A DNA stretch of 64,000 nucleotides from Anaerotruncus sp. MC2020 (GTDB lineage Bacteria > Bacillota > Clostridia > Oscillospirales > Ruminococcaceae), in contig JNKE01000018.1 of assembly GCA_000701945.1 (NCBI GenBank), forward strand, positions 62,001 to 126,000. The letters run 5' to 3'. Within the stretch, counting starts at the first letter, position 1. The number at the start of each line of letters is the position of its first letter. Shown piece after piece: positions 16,103-24,552 of the stretch. The notes beneath the pieces are model-generated. The model ran no database searches and was not told where the DNA came from. It was given only the letters and a program-made list of their open reading frames with translations. The translations under genes were made by a program, and so were the position numbers.

Positions 16103-16528
16103 TTAATCTTTCCAAAGGAATAAGCCGACTGAGCTTGCAATATGTTTGATCAACTCAGTCAGCTTATAATCGGAAGAATAGACCGTCATATATGTATCAC
16201 ACCCATCAATGGTGATAAGACATTCAGGCGATTCTATACTGATATACAGCGATTTTGTTCCAACACAGGCGACAAAATGCTTTTCTATATCATCTGGTAT
16301 AGCCAATTTTGAAAAACTCTCTCCATAGTCTGTACTGAGCTGAATGTCATAGTAACAGCTGAGTTTTATGATAATCTCAGCTTGTTTCCTCCGGAGTGCA
16401 TTTATCGGCGGTTCAGACAGATAATACCGCTCTACCTTTGAATAGGCAGCACTCCTATCATCAGGAACACGTTTCGGAAGAATATCTATTATCCAATAAG
16501 GGGACTCCATTATCTTCTCAATCCTCAT
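16103..16528 (-). CDS. hypothetical protein (141 residues)
   Basis: Soluble and without signal peptide or membrane segment. It starts MRIEKIMESPYWIIDILPKR and includes KQAEIIIKLSCYYDIQLSTD and TIDGCDTYMTVYSSDYKLTELI, an alternating strand/helix pattern of a small alpha/beta protein. It overlaps the GNAT gene upstream by 11 bases, so the two are co-translated. I do not recognise the family. The neighbour suggests a small adaptor or immunity-type protein at most. Confidence 0.75.
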   Translation of the reverse strand: MRIEKIMESPYWIIDILPKRVPDDRSAAYSKVERYYLSEPPINALRRKQAEIIIKLSCYYDIQLSTDYGESFSKLAIPDDIEKHFVACVGTKSLYISIESPECLITIDGCDTYMTVYSSDYKLTELIKHIASSVGLFLWKD

Positions 16529-17090
16529 TTTGTTTATACCACTCTTTCTTCAAGATTGCATACTGATAGGTATTCTCATAGCGTGGAGTGCCGTCTGGGT
16601 TATTCACGAAAGAAATAAACTCCAAGAACAAGCCCTCACGACGCATACCGAGCTTTTCACATAGATGCTGGCTTGATGTGTTGTAGTCCTCTGTATAGGC
16701 ATAGATACGCCTTGCTCCTTTTTCTTTGAAAAGATAGTCGAAGAAAGCGTAAGCTGCTTCATAGGCGTAGCCATGACCCTGGTATTCCTTATTCAGCATC
16801 CAGCACGGAGAGAACGTGCCCTTTGGCCTTTTATCGTCTTCACTCGGATCATCTGATTCGGGATATGCATCTATCTCACCAATGACTTTGCCTGTATCTT
16901 TTAGTGTGATCGCAAAGTAGTATTCTATTTCACCACAGCGATTCTTCATCTCAGTTTCGGCTTCTTCAAGAGAATTCAACTTCATAGAAGCGAAGCAGTT
17001 GACTGCAGGTTCTCTCAGATATTCCAGTACATCAGATGCATCACTAACCGTGAAAGGACGCAGGATTAGTCTCTCTGTTTCTATAACCAT
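16518..17090 (-). CDS. GNAT N-acetyltransferase, RimJ/RimL type
   Basis: 190 residues covering one acetyltransferase domain: MVIETERLILRPFTVSDASD (the classic RimJ/RimL opening), YYFAITLKDTGKVIGEIDAY, WMLNKEYQGHGYAYEAAYAF (acetyl-CoA Q/RxxGxG/A loop) and RRIYAYTEDYNTSSQHLCEK with LGMRREG. RimL-like enzymes acetylate ribosomal protein N-termini or aminoacyl/peptidyl adenylate antibiotics. It is translated together with the 141-residue protein. Its position next to a possible adenylated-peptide cluster is suggestive of resistance, but general N-acetylation is equally likely. Confidence 0.93.
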   Translation of the reverse strand: MVIETERLILRPFTVSDASDVLEYLREPAVNCFASMKLNSLEEAETEMKNRCGEIEYYFAITLKDTGKVIGEIDAYPESDDPSEDDKRPKGTFSPCWMLNKEYQGHGYAYEAAYAFFDYLFKEKGARRIYAYTEDYNTSSQHLCEKLGMRREGLFLEFISFVNNPDGTPRYENTYQYAILKKEWYKQNED

Positions 17091-17103
17091 TTACATCACC
17101 ATT

Positions 17104-17598
17104 TCATAATATGTCAAGGCGGTACACATAATCGTCCATATAGAATCCGTGGCCAATATCATTCTTTTCGGAACGAATTATGCGAAATCCAAGACTTTCA
17201 TAAACCCGACAAGCGCTGTTTTCCTTGTTAACATTCAGTTCGATACCATTCAAATTCAGTTTTTGGGCTTCTTTTACTATAAAGTCCAGCATTTGATGTG
17301 CATAACCTTTACCACGTTCTATTTTATAAAGATAGAATTTGCTCAGATACATTGCCTTTTCCTTCGGATAAAAAGCCGTAAACCCAACGATCCTATCATT
17401 ATCCTCTACAAAGTAATACCTGTTCCCACTTTTGAGCTGTTTTTTTATAGCATCTTCCGTCTGGAACAAGCCGATCATATAATCATTCTGTTCTTTGCCA
17501 ATCAACTGATCAAAGTGTTCTCTGACAATGGATGTAGCTATTTGGGACATTTTGCGGATTTCATCCGTATCGTCTTTGATAAGAGCAATAAAATTCAT
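17104..17598 (-). CDS. GNAT N-acetyltransferase
   Basis: 164 residues. Acetyl-CoA binding is indicated by YLSKFYLYKIERGKGYAHQM (R-G-K-G-Y-A loop) with a following helix, then LNLNGIELNVNKENSACRVY and ESLGFRIIRSEKNDIG, the common end of GNAT folds. The N-terminal part (IRKMSQIATSIVREHFDQLI) resembles YjgM/PA4866-like small-molecule acetyltransferases. It lies 13 bases upstream of the RimL-like gene and is probably in the same transcript. Substrate unknown. Confidence 0.92.
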   Translation of the reverse strand: MNFIALIKDDTDEIRKMSQIATSIVREHFDQLIGKEQNDYMIGLFQTEDAIKKQLKSGNRYYFVEDNDRIVGFTAFYPKEKAMYLSKFYLYKIERGKGYAHQMLDFIVKEAQKLNLNGIELNVNKENSACRVYESLGFRIIRSEKNDIGHGFYMDDYVYRLDIL

Positions 17599-17731
17599 CT
17601 AAATACCACCATTAAAATTATCTTTGAATTTGTATAAACGTTCGCTACGTTTAGATATGTGTATCATACCAGGATTTTTCCGATTTCCTTTATGTGATAT
17701 ACAAAACTATAATCTCAAACTGTGAGAGTTT

Positions 17732-18349
17732 TTATCTAAGATTAAGAAGTTGTCGGTATTCATAATCCGGATTTTTCTTAAAGAACATTTTTTCATTGCA
17801 TTCAGACATATCACAATTGATAATATTATAAACATGCCAACCGTAATACCACCACTGGCTATCAGGATCAACGTATCTGTTGTTGTATATTATCCTTCCA
17901 TACTCATTTTTCCCAAGAATAAATGCTGTTTCATTAAGAGTATCTCTATGATAATATATCGAGTTCCCGTCGTTGAATGCCTCATTATGTCCACGGCGTT
18001 TCGTAGGGCACCACTCAACATTTTCATCACAGAACATTATTCTGTAGCTGTCATCTTCTTTGAAAATACGGATAAACTTTAATAGTTCATTATAGTTTTT
18101 GTATCTGTCTCTTGTGCCTTCGGTAAATATACTTTTACCGTACTGCTTATATTTTTCGCTATAAGGCTTTGCCTGCGATACTCCGCTATCTGTATCATAT
18201 CTGAGACTAAGGAGATGTGCAAACACTTCACATTCTTTTATCTTACTAAGATCTGTTTTTCGGAACAGATCTCCGGTTCGTAAACGTGCATATTCTGATG
18301 AACGTCCCTGTTTTTCATAATATGTATCTATTGATTGAATGAAAAGCAT
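17732..18349 (-). CDS. hypothetical protein (205 residues)
   Basis: Soluble, rich in Tyr, Asp and Arg, with no signal or transmembrane segment. Visible stretches include EYARLRTGDLFRKTDLSKIK, CEVFAHLLSLRYDTD, YNELLKFIRIFKEDDSYRIM and PDSQWWYYGWHVYNIINCDM. The WWYYGWH segment is striking, but I cannot assign it. It is 36 bases after the 102-residue gene and likely shares its promoter at 18,752. Confidence 0.7.
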   Translation of the reverse strand: MLFIQSIDTYYEKQGRSSEYARLRTGDLFRKTDLSKIKECEVFAHLLSLRYDTDSGVSQAKPYSEKYKQYGKSIFTEGTRDRYKNYNELLKFIRIFKEDDSYRIMFCDENVEWCPTKRRGHNEAFNDGNSIYYHRDTLNETAFILGKNEYGRIIYNNRYVDPDSQWWYYGWHVYNIINCDMSECNEKMFFKKNPDYEYRQLLNLR

Positions 18350-18385
18350 CTCACTTTCACCTCCTGCATAGATTTAATATTCCGA

Positions 18386-18694
18386 TCAATCGTTATTTTT
18401 CTTCACGCACTTATCCATTATTTCATTAGCTTCTTCGTCCCAGACTGTTCTTTCAGGTCCGAGAGTGCCATACATCGTGTTCTCATAAGAGTATATACTC
18501 TTGGCAGTCTTGATAAGTCTCTCGTTGTCGACATCATCGCTGAATGTACCAAGACGGGCGTAGATATCCTGAGTTATCTCATAATCATACTGTTCACGTC
18601 CTTCGCGACTTGTGTACATTATTTCAGCAAAGTATCTTTTTGTATCAGTATCATAGTAGGCTGTCCAGTTATTGCCTTGTTTTTTGCTTCTCAT
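18386..18694 (-). CDS. hypothetical protein (102 residues)
   Basis: Small and hydrophilic: MRSKKQGNNWTAYYDTDTKR and YFAEIMYTSREGREQYDYEI, then a helical C-terminus IYSYENTMYGTLGPERTVWD...DKCVKKNND. The start is supported by GGAAA and by a consensus promoter 58 bases upstream. No family recognised; size and context are compatible with an orphan immunity-like or stress protein. Confidence 0.7.
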   Translation of the reverse strand: MRSKKQGNNWTAYYDTDTKRYFAEIMYTSREGREQYDYEITQDIYARLGTFSDDVDNERLIKTAKSIYSYENTMYGTLGPERTVWDEEANEIMDKCVKKNND

Positions 18695-18751
18695 AACGCA
18701 TTTTCCTTTCTATAAAAAGTCTTATTTCGATATGCTTCATTTGTTACTTAG

Positions 18752-18780
18752 ATTATACATTACCACAGCCCATGTGTCAA
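18752..18780 (-). promoter_or_regulatory. consensus sigma-A promoter
   Basis: TTGACA (18780-18775), 17-base spacer, TATAAT (18757-18752), driving the 102- and 205-residue genes. Confidence 0.85.
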
Positions 18781-18828
18781 CACTATACTGCAAGAACCTA
18801 CGATACTCCTGAAGAGATGTAATAAAAC

Positions 18829-18855
18829 AGCAGGAAAGTTATTAGCTTTCCTGCT
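18829..18855 (-). terminator. terminator after the 95-residue gene
   Basis: 10-bp stem AGCAGGAAAG / CTTTCCTGCT, loop of 7, followed on the minus strand by GTTTTATT. Confidence 0.7.
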
Positions 18856-18869
18856 CGAGGTATTATGAA

Positions 18870-19157
18870 TCAGAATTTATTGCAGAAATAATCATAGAAT
18901 TCAAGTTCTTCATCTTCGTTAGTATCAGTATCTACAAATTTTTGTAATTCCATTTTCATTTCATCGTATAAGGATTGATAATGATCAAAATCAGCGAATG
19001 CAGTATGTACCATTGCACCATAAACTCCGCAAGTTATAGCATAATAGTTTTGGCATTTTTCAAGTGTGATTCTACATGACTTCTTGTATTCTTCATCAGA
19101 AAACACAATGCCACCTTCACTGCCTGTTGCACCTGCAATATATAATGATTTCCACAT
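18870..19157 (-). CDS. hypothetical protein (95 residues)
   Basis: MWKSLYIAGATGSEGGIVFS begins a compact protein that continues CQNYYAITCGVYGAMVHTAF and DEMKMELQKFVDTDTNEDEE. Strand-rich first half, acidic helical end, no signal peptide. It lies 12 bases after the ABM-domain gene and before a terminator, as the last gene of the flavoprotein operon. Unknown function; small proteins of this form often act as immunity proteins, but there is no toxin nearby. Confidence 0.72.
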   Translation of the reverse strand: MWKSLYIAGATGSEGGIVFSDEEYKKSCRITLEKCQNYYAITCGVYGAMVHTAFADFDHYQSLYDEMKMELQKFVDTDTNEDEELEFYDYFCNKF

Positions 19158-19169
19158 TGATAAACTCCT

Positions 19170-19463
19170 TTATTTCGCTATTTCGTATCGTGTGAAAACA
19201 GTTTCGGTAACGTATTCTTTTTTTAGCTCGCCAAGCTTTTTGAAATGATCCGACTGCTGATGAAGCTCCACAGCTTCTGCAGACTTCCATACCTCAAGGA
19301 GAAGCAACTCGTTTTCATTGTCTGGGCTGAAATAGTATTCGTACTTCTCGTTTCCGTCTTCTGCACGAGACGCATCAGCAATGCCGCTCGCCATTAGTGT
19401 CCTATAAAATTCGTCGCGTTTTCCGTCTTTTATGTAATAATGTACTTCAACAAATCGTTTCAT
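19170..19463 (-). CDS. ABM/YgiN-like quinol monooxygenase-family protein
   Basis: 97 residues forming one antibiotic-biosynthesis-monooxygenase (ferredoxin-like) domain: FVEVHYYIKDGKRDEFYRTL, YEYYFSPDNENELLLLEVWK, then EAVELHQQSDHFKKLGEL and VTETVFTRYEI. The VxVW..A...H..S.HF pattern is that of YgiN/ABM proteins, which oxidise quinols or bind such compounds as dimers. It follows the flavodoxin-like gene by 13 bases, consistent with a redox pair. Confidence 0.9.
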   Translation of the reverse strand: MKRFVEVHYYIKDGKRDEFYRTLMASGIADASRAEDGNEKYEYYFSPDNENELLLLEVWKSAEAVELHQQSDHFKKLGELKKEYVTETVFTRYEIAK

Positions 19464-19476
19464 AGTATGCTCCTTC

Positions 19477-20106
19477 TTATTTCAGGTCATCTCTGATGAA
19501 ATGGGTAGGAGCCCACGCCTCCTTTTCAGGCAGACCGTATTTCTCCTTGCCGAGAGCGATGGACTTCATCAGGAATGACATGTTTCTTGCAAGATTTCTC
19601 ATTGTCTGCAGTCCCTCTGCATCGAAAGCTGCTTCGCCGGGCATTCTGCCGTGAACGCTGTTCCAGTAGGAACTTGAAGCAACAGGCATTCCGCAGATAG
19701 TGAAGTATTTGTTCAGTTCGTCAAACGTTGCAGAACATCCGCCTCGTCTTGCAACCACAACGCTCGCTCCTACCTTCATGGTCTTATCAAAGTGAGAACT
19801 ATAAAACAATCTGTCAAGGCAGGCAATGAGAGTTGCATTTGCCGAAGCGTAGTAAACCGGCGACGCAACAACAAGTCCGTCGGCGGCTTCAAACTTAGCT
19901 GCAATCTTATTGACTTCGTCATCGAAAACACAGCGTCCGAGCTCGGAGCATTTTCCGCAGGCTATACAGCCGCGAATGTCCTTGCTCCCGATCTGACAGA
20001 CCTCAGTCTCTACGCCCTCAGTCTCGAATGTTCTGACCAGCTCTTTCACTGCGGCTGATGTATTGCCCTCGGCTCGGGGACTTCCGTTGATTATCAGTAC
20101 TTTCAT
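19477..20106 (-). CDS. flavodoxin-fold NAD(P)H-dependent oxidoreductase with Cys cluster motif
   Basis: 209 residues. LIINGSPRAEGNTSAAVKEL is the FMN phosphate loop, and DGLVVASPVYYASANATLIA with CLDRLFY is the second flavin-site segment. GCIACGKCSELGRC carries Cys-xx-Cys-xx-Cys-x5-Cys spacing, as in iron-sulfur flavoproteins. The C-terminal WNSVHGRMPGEAAFDAEGLQ tail is typical of the FMN-reductase family. It leads an operon with the ABM protein and a 95-residue unknown, pointing to quinone or xenobiotic reduction. Confidence 0.92.
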   Translation of the reverse strand: MKVLIINGSPRAEGNTSAAVKELVRTFETEGVETEVCQIGSKDIRGCIACGKCSELGRCVFDDEVNKIAAKFEAADGLVVASPVYYASANATLIACLDRLFYSSHFDKTMKVGASVVVARRGGCSATFDELNKYFTICGMPVASSSYWNSVHGRMPGEAAFDAEGLQTMRNLARNMSFLMKSIALGKEKYGLPEKEAWAPTHFIRDDLK

Positions 20107-20160
20107 ATTATTTTCTCCTCATTATATCTAGTATCTTACTCAACTATAAAGTATATCTGC

Positions 20161-20631
20161 TCAGAGCTCCTCGTGATTATATATCTTAGTAAGAAATTCC
20201 TCTAAATTATCAGCGACCACATCAATCGAATTATCAGCCTCATTGTCTATATGCACGATACGTGGCTCTCCGTTTTCATCAACTGAACTGAAATCCATAA
20301 AGTACATATCATGACCAGCTGATTGTGTCTCACCAAACGGAATACCTATATTCGGATACTCCCACTCATTGATCCAGTTATCAAACATATCAATGAGTCC
20401 GCCTTCTGATGATGATATACCATAAATAGCAGAAAGCCAGCATTCATCGAACTCTTCGTAGTTTATATAGCCACCGTTCTGTATCTTCAAAAGGGCGATA
20501 TATGACTTCGGGAGCTTCCAGCCGATAGCTTTTTCTGTTTCTTCAAGGTCTTTTTCTGTAAAAGGCGGGAATGAATAATCCTCATCCTCTTCTAAAAGTT
20601 TCTTTATATCAATGTTTTCAAAATATGCCAT
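20161..20631 (-). CDS. SMI1/KNR4 family protein
   Basis: 156 residues matching the SUKH fold: FPPFTEKDLEETEKAIGWKL, PKSYIALLKIQNGGYINYEE, GIPFGETQSAGHDMYFMDFS and PRIVHIDNEADNSIDVVADN followed by LEEFL. SUKH proteins are frequent immunity proteins of polymorphic toxins but also occur alone. No toxin gene is adjacent. It is 20 bases after the nucleotidyltransferase gene and probably co-transcribed with it. Confidence 0.92.
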   Translation of the reverse strand: MAYFENIDIKKLLEEDEDYSFPPFTEKDLEETEKAIGWKLPKSYIALLKIQNGGYINYEEFDECWLSAIYGISSSEGGLIDMFDNWINEWEYPNIGIPFGETQSAGHDMYFMDFSSVDENGEPRIVHIDNEADNSIDVVADNLEEFLTKIYNHEEL

Positions 20632-20651
20632 TGTATTTCCTCCTCGTAATA

Positions 20652-21290
20652 CTATCTTCGTCTATACGTGTATTCGTTGTATAGGTCATTTACTGTTTCG
20701 GCAAGTATAGTTCTTGAATGCTTTTCCGGATCGTTATTCCGATTTTTATAGTTCAGATAACGCTCACGAAGCTCTTCTTTTAAGTGATTGTCTTTTATCC
20801 ACTGAAACTTATCGCCGATATAATAATCATTTCCACGATACTCCCAACTAAATGAGCAAGAATTCTTGTTGTATCGGATGTATTGCTGTTTTCCATTACT
20901 ACAATGGAATACTATAGCGAAATCACAGCTGTGCTCGATCCGACGGTTATTCCTGTCAATGGCTTTAATGGTAATAACGCTTGTAGAGTTTTCTATCTTT
21001 GTATATCCGTATTTACCCATATGCTTCTGTACAGCCTCAAATATGAACCTTCTGATGTTGGATGCAGGATAGTTTTCTTCCGGATCGTTCGGCTCGATAT
21101 TAACATCAAAATCATATCCGATATTGCCGTTTCTCTCACAGGTTATCATATTTCTACTTGAGCTGCCTACAAAATCAAATCTGAAGGTGAAGTATTTCTT
21201 TACTTCTTTCTGGACTAGTTTTAAAAGGCTGATTATCTCATTCTTATATGGTGCAGCCTCTTTTTTTGAAACATACGAAAAGTTATGCAT
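20652..21290 (-). CDS. nucleotidyltransferase-fold protein (Pol-beta superfamily)
   Basis: About 212 residues from the ATG at 21290, which follows AGAGGAG; an upstream in-frame start at 21362 lies within the promoter. The catalytic pattern is FVGSSSRNM, then YDFDVNIEP (DxD) and RIEHSCDFAIVF (third Asp), i.e. GS-x-S/R...DxD...D as in minimal and CCA-type nucleotidyltransferases. C-terminal helices carry FQWIKDNHLKEELRERYLNY. It could AMPylate or NMP-modify protein or RNA, and the size suits a MNT-like antitoxin. No HEPN partner is adjacent; the SMI1 protein follows. Confidence 0.82.
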   Translation of the reverse strand: MHNFSYVSKKEAAPYKNEIISLLKLVQKEVKKYFTFRFDFVGSSSRNMITCERNGNIGYDFDVNIEPNDPEENYPASNIRRFIFEAVQKHMGKYGYTKIENSTSVITIKAIDRNNRRIEHSCDFAIVFHCSNGKQQYIRYNKNSCSFSWEYRGNDYYIGDKFQWIKDNHLKEELRERYLNYKNRNNDPEKHSRTILAETVNDLYNEYTYRRR

Positions 21291-21352
21291 ATATAATACT
21301 CCTCTAAATTGTATTATCCCATACCGTCCATTTGAATCCTTCAAATCATTAT

Positions 21353-21381
21353 ATAATATCACAAGTTCATCGTATTGTCAA
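21353..21381 (-). promoter_or_regulatory. consensus promoter of the nucleotidyltransferase-SMI1 pair
   Basis: TTGACA (21381-21376), 17-base spacer, TATTAT (21358-21353). Confidence 0.78.
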
Positions 21382-21422
21382 GTATAAATTTCACTCAATG
21401 AGTAAATACAGGTTTCAAGCAC

Positions 21423-23339
21423 TCATATTGCTGTTTTTTCTTGTTTCAGCTCTCGTTCCTGAGTCCAAGGTGTGAACCCTTCTTCCTTCAGGAATTCATT
21501 GATCTGAAATACATTAGCATCTGGCAGCAGTTCCAGTATTGTGAGATACATATTATGAGCTGGATTTCCTGCATCGAAGCTGAGATTTGCTTTCTGCACA
21601 AGGTCAAGCATAAAGGTCTTTTCAAGTTCCAGAGCTACGCTAAATGCGAGTATTGTCTCAAGCTTAACTTTCTTACCGTTTCTGAGTTTCGTTATAGTGG
21701 CTATACCAAGCCCTGAACGATCAGCAAGGATATCTGAAGTAACCTTACACCGCTTCATATGGAACTTCACAGCCTCACCGAGAGGATTGGTTGTGGCTTT
21801 ATTGCCGAGTTTCTGTCCCTCAGACTTCCGTTCATCCATTGCAAGACGAAGTTTCTTCTTCTGTTCGCTATCAAGGGTATGCTCAACTATGATCCTCAGA
21901 TCCTCTTTATTAAGCTCGCCGTAAGTATATGAATACTCCTGTTTACCATATATCTGCTTGAAACTAATACAGCATTCAGACATATTATGCTTTGCGTATT
22001 CAGTCAGTCCGAAAGCAATCCCATACTCTTTGATTACGTATTTCTCGTCGTTGCGGCACATATGGCCGTCAATGTAAATATATCTCCTGGAGCTTGCGAG
22101 CGTAGCAAACTCCTTGGATTCTCCGAATATCTGAGCGATACACCTCAAGGGGAGTGTATAGGTCTGATCCGCAGGCAGCCGGCTTTCAATCTCATGATCG
22201 TCTACATAACCGGTAGTGCAGTAAGTGTATACTCCTCGTACCTCAGTCCAGCCGAGTTCTATGATACGCTTCTTGGCTGCGTATCTTGATACTCCAAACC
22301 TGTTTTTAACCATATCGATCAGTTCACGATAATCATCAAAACTCAGTTCTTCATCATATCTGTCTATAAAGTCGATTATAAAGTCAGTTGTTTCTCCTCG
22401 AGGCATCTGGATATGTCTTGCAATGGAATTCGCTTGTGTTTCCATCCAACGTATACAGTCCTTCTGCGTTTCAGAATAGAAATAATCAAGAAATTCCGGA
22501 ACTTCTTTACCAATAATACTACGATAGAGGCTCTGAGCATAATAAAACAGATTATGTAAGTAAATATGCACACACTCATGGATTATGACATTATCGAGCT
22601 TAGCGTCTTCTATAAGTGACTTGTCTACCAGAATCGTCCTGGCAGGTATCAACATTGTTATCGGGCGACCATTACTATCGTAGACAACAACATCTTTTCT
22701 ATCAATAATAAGCTTTGACTTGAGGTTACCGTTTACCGATAGACGCAGATACTGGATGGTATATCCCATACCTTCAGCAAGTTCTTTACCGTTTATTCGA
22801 TTGTTATAGCCATATTCCTTGTTATAATATTTATCCAGAATTTCTTCTGCAATCACATCAAAGCCGCTTTTGGACATTACCGGAACAAGAAATTCATCAA
22901 GTGGAGCTTGGCAACGAATACGTTTTCCGTTGTAGATTTCAACACTATTAAAGAAATCGGATGAATCAAACATTCTGAAATAGCCGCTTACGCAGTATTC
23001 CTGATGAATAAGATTACCATCACAATTGAAAAAAACGTCACAAATAACGTATAACAGAAATGACGAGTAGTCCACTCGGTCATATTTTCCCGTAACGATT
23101 GTGACGTTTAGTATCTTTGAGTTAGGTTTTATAGTATATGGTATTGGTAAGACGTGTTCTGCGTGAAGTTTCCTTATGTGCATTCCATAGTTAAGGGTAT
23201 AATTCCATCGTAAATAGTCGGTGAACGAGATGATTTCCGGCATTCCCTGCCAATTAAGATCTTTAAATTTCTTATACTGTCCTGGGTGCAGTGGATCCTG
23301 AATAGTTACTTCAGGACCTCTATTGATATATCTGATCAT
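21423..23339 (-). CDS. ImmA/IrrE-like metallopeptidase with C-terminal XRE helix-turn-helix
   Basis: 638 residues. The middle holds a zinc-peptidase motif, DNVIIHECVHIYLHNLFYYA (H-E-x-x-H), with TQANSIARHIQMPR downstream as the third-ligand Glu region, as in ImmA proteins. The end carries an XRE-type helix-turn-helix: SDILADRSGLGIATITKLRN. The N-terminal ~200 residues are unassigned. Order is unusual: ordinarily XRE precedes ImmA. It is divergently transcribed from the XRE/ImmA/polymerase cassette, with both promoters in 23,418-23,564. A 3' relic of a second copy lies at 15,966. Probably a regulator that cleaves another repressor. Confidence 0.85.
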   Translation of the reverse strand: MIRYINRGPEVTIQDPLHPGQYKKFKDLNWQGMPEIISFTDYLRWNYTLNYGMHIRKLHAEHVLPIPYTIKPNSKILNVTIVTGKYDRVDYSSFLLYVICDVFFNCDGNLIHQEYCVSGYFRMFDSSDFFNSVEIYNGKRIRCQAPLDEFLVPVMSKSGFDVIAEEILDKYYNKEYGYNNRINGKELAEGMGYTIQYLRLSVNGNLKSKLIIDRKDVVVYDSNGRPITMLIPARTILVDKSLIEDAKLDNVIIHECVHIYLHNLFYYAQSLYRSIIGKEVPEFLDYFYSETQKDCIRWMETQANSIARHIQMPRGETTDFIIDFIDRYDEELSFDDYRELIDMVKNRFGVSRYAAKKRIIELGWTEVRGVYTYCTTGYVDDHEIESRLPADQTYTLPLRCIAQIFGESKEFATLASSRRYIYIDGHMCRNDEKYVIKEYGIAFGLTEYAKHNMSECCISFKQIYGKQEYSYTYGELNKEDLRIIVEHTLDSEQKKKLRLAMDERKSEGQKLGNKATTNPLGEAVKFHMKRCKVTSDILADRSGLGIATITKLRNGKKVKLETILAFSVALELEKTFMLDLVQKANLSFDAGNPAHNMYLTILELLPDANVFQINEFLKEEGFTPWTQERELKQEKTAI

Positions 23340-23417
23340 AAAAATCCCCCTATCATTATGTCAGTTAATATCTCTTTCCCATTCTACACAACGTTCTTAC
23401 GAAAATTCCTTGGCTAT

Positions 23418-23446
23418 ATTCTATCACCTAAAATCGACCTTGTCAA
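23418..23446 (-). promoter_or_regulatory. promoter of the large ImmA-XRE gene
   Basis: TTGACA (23446-23441), 17-base spacer, TAGAAT (23423-23418) on the minus strand. Confidence 0.75.
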
Positions 23447-23535
23447 GAGAACATTTCCGATTTGTCTATGTTGTTGAAAAATGTGTACTTCGATTGTTGG
23501 CAATGATGAATTTATGGAAATTCGCTTAAAACCTA

Positions 23536-23564
23536 TTGACAAAACAGATGTTCTGTGATATATT
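23536..23564 (+). promoter_or_regulatory. promoter with operator-like palindrome for the XRE-ImmA-polymerase cassette
   Basis: TTGACA (23536-23541), 17-base spacer, TATATT (23559-23564). Inside the spacer lies ACAGA-TGT-TCTGT (23544-23556), a 5-bp-arm palindrome well placed for repression by the XRE protein encoded just downstream. Confidence 0.78.
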
Positions 23565-23625
23565 ATGGTTACATCGAAATGTGAACAATATTCAATCAAA
23601 TACACTTTGAAAAGAGGAGATCACT

Positions 23626-24021
23626 ATGACATTTGCCGAAAAACTGAAGCAGGTCCGCATAGGATGTCGTTTGACGCAGGAACAGATCGCTGAAATCATA
23701 GGGGTAACAAGAAAGACAATTATTCTCTATGAAGCAGGCGACAGAACTCCGAAACAAGAAAAGGTTTATGAGAGCCTCGCAAACCATTTCCAGACTTCTG
23801 TTGATTTCTGGAAATACGACAATACAGAAGACTTTGAAAAAACTGCAACTATAGCATATGGTGCAGACGGCAAACAGCAGGCTCAAAAACTGTTATCCGA
23901 TGCTGCAGGTCTTTTTGCCGGCGGAGCTTTATCTGATGAAGACAAAGAGGCAGTATTCAATGCTCTTCAGAAGGTATATTGGGAAATAAAGATGGAGAAG
24001 GCAAAGAACAGTAACGAATAA
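23626..24021 (+). CDS. XRE-family transcriptional regulator
   Basis: 131 residues. The N-terminal helix-turn-helix is unmistakable: LKQVRIGCRLTQEQIAEIIG, VTRKTIILYEAGDRTPKQEK, followed by an acidic helical C-terminus. It starts after GAGGAG. It begins a tightly spaced cassette XRE, ImmA peptidase, Y-family polymerase and YolD. In ICE- and phage-type systems such ImmR/ImmA pairs act as a repressor and the protease that removes it upon DNA damage. Autoregulation through the palindrome at 23,544 is likely. Confidence 0.94.
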   Translation: MTFAEKLKQVRIGCRLTQEQIAEIIGVTRKTIILYEAGDRTPKQEKVYESLANHFQTSVDFWKYDNTEDFEKTATIAYGADGKQQAQKLLSDAAGLFAGGALSDEDKEAVFNALQKVYWEIKMEKAKNSNE

Positions 24022-24036
24022 CGGGGAGGCGTTCGT

Positions 24037-24528
24037 ATGACTATATTTGAAGTAGTTGAAGAACTAAAAGAAAAATATGGCACCACAGATCCCTTTGTAC
24101 TATGCGAATACCTTGGCGTTAAGGTATCCATTTCACCATTAGGCTCTCTAAAGGGCTTATATACTTACATTGACAATGAACCCGTAATTATAATATCATC
24201 TACAATTAAACGGATACCTCAACTTCTGGTTTGCGGTCATGAGCTTGGACATCATGTCCTTCACTCTAATATCGCTATGCAAGGTGCATTACGTGAATTC
24301 ACCTTTTTCAATATGCGCGACAAAACAGAAGCTGAAGCCAATCGCTTCCTAGCTAATCTTAATATTGATGACGATGAGCTGGACGCCCTTTTCCGTGAAG
24401 GACGCAGTGTTACGGAAGCTGCTCAGATCCTGTGCTTTCCTGAAGAGTTGTTGAATATTAAGATTGCCGATATGGTACGAAGAGGATATGAATACGAAAA
24501 TTACAGTGGTAATATAAGGCTGTTTTAA
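24037..24528 (+). CDS. ImmA/IrrE family metallopeptidase
   Basis: 163 residues. The zinc motif is LLVCGHELGHHVLHSNIAMQ (HELGHH), and the downstream Glu ligand is in KTEAEANRFLANLNI. It is 15 bases after the XRE gene with a GGGGAGG ribosome site. The probable substrate is the adjacent XRE repressor, giving damage-inducible expression of the polymerase that follows. Confidence 0.94.
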   Translation: MTIFEVVEELKEKYGTTDPFVLCEYLGVKVSISPLGSLKGLYTYIDNEPVIIISSTIKRIPQLLVCGHELGHHVLHSNIAMQGALREFTFFNMRDKTEAEANRFLANLNIDDDELDALFREGRSVTEAAQILCFPEELLNIKIADMVRRGYEYENYSGNIRLF

Positions 24529-24552
24529 TGATTTACTGAAGGAGGCATAGTT

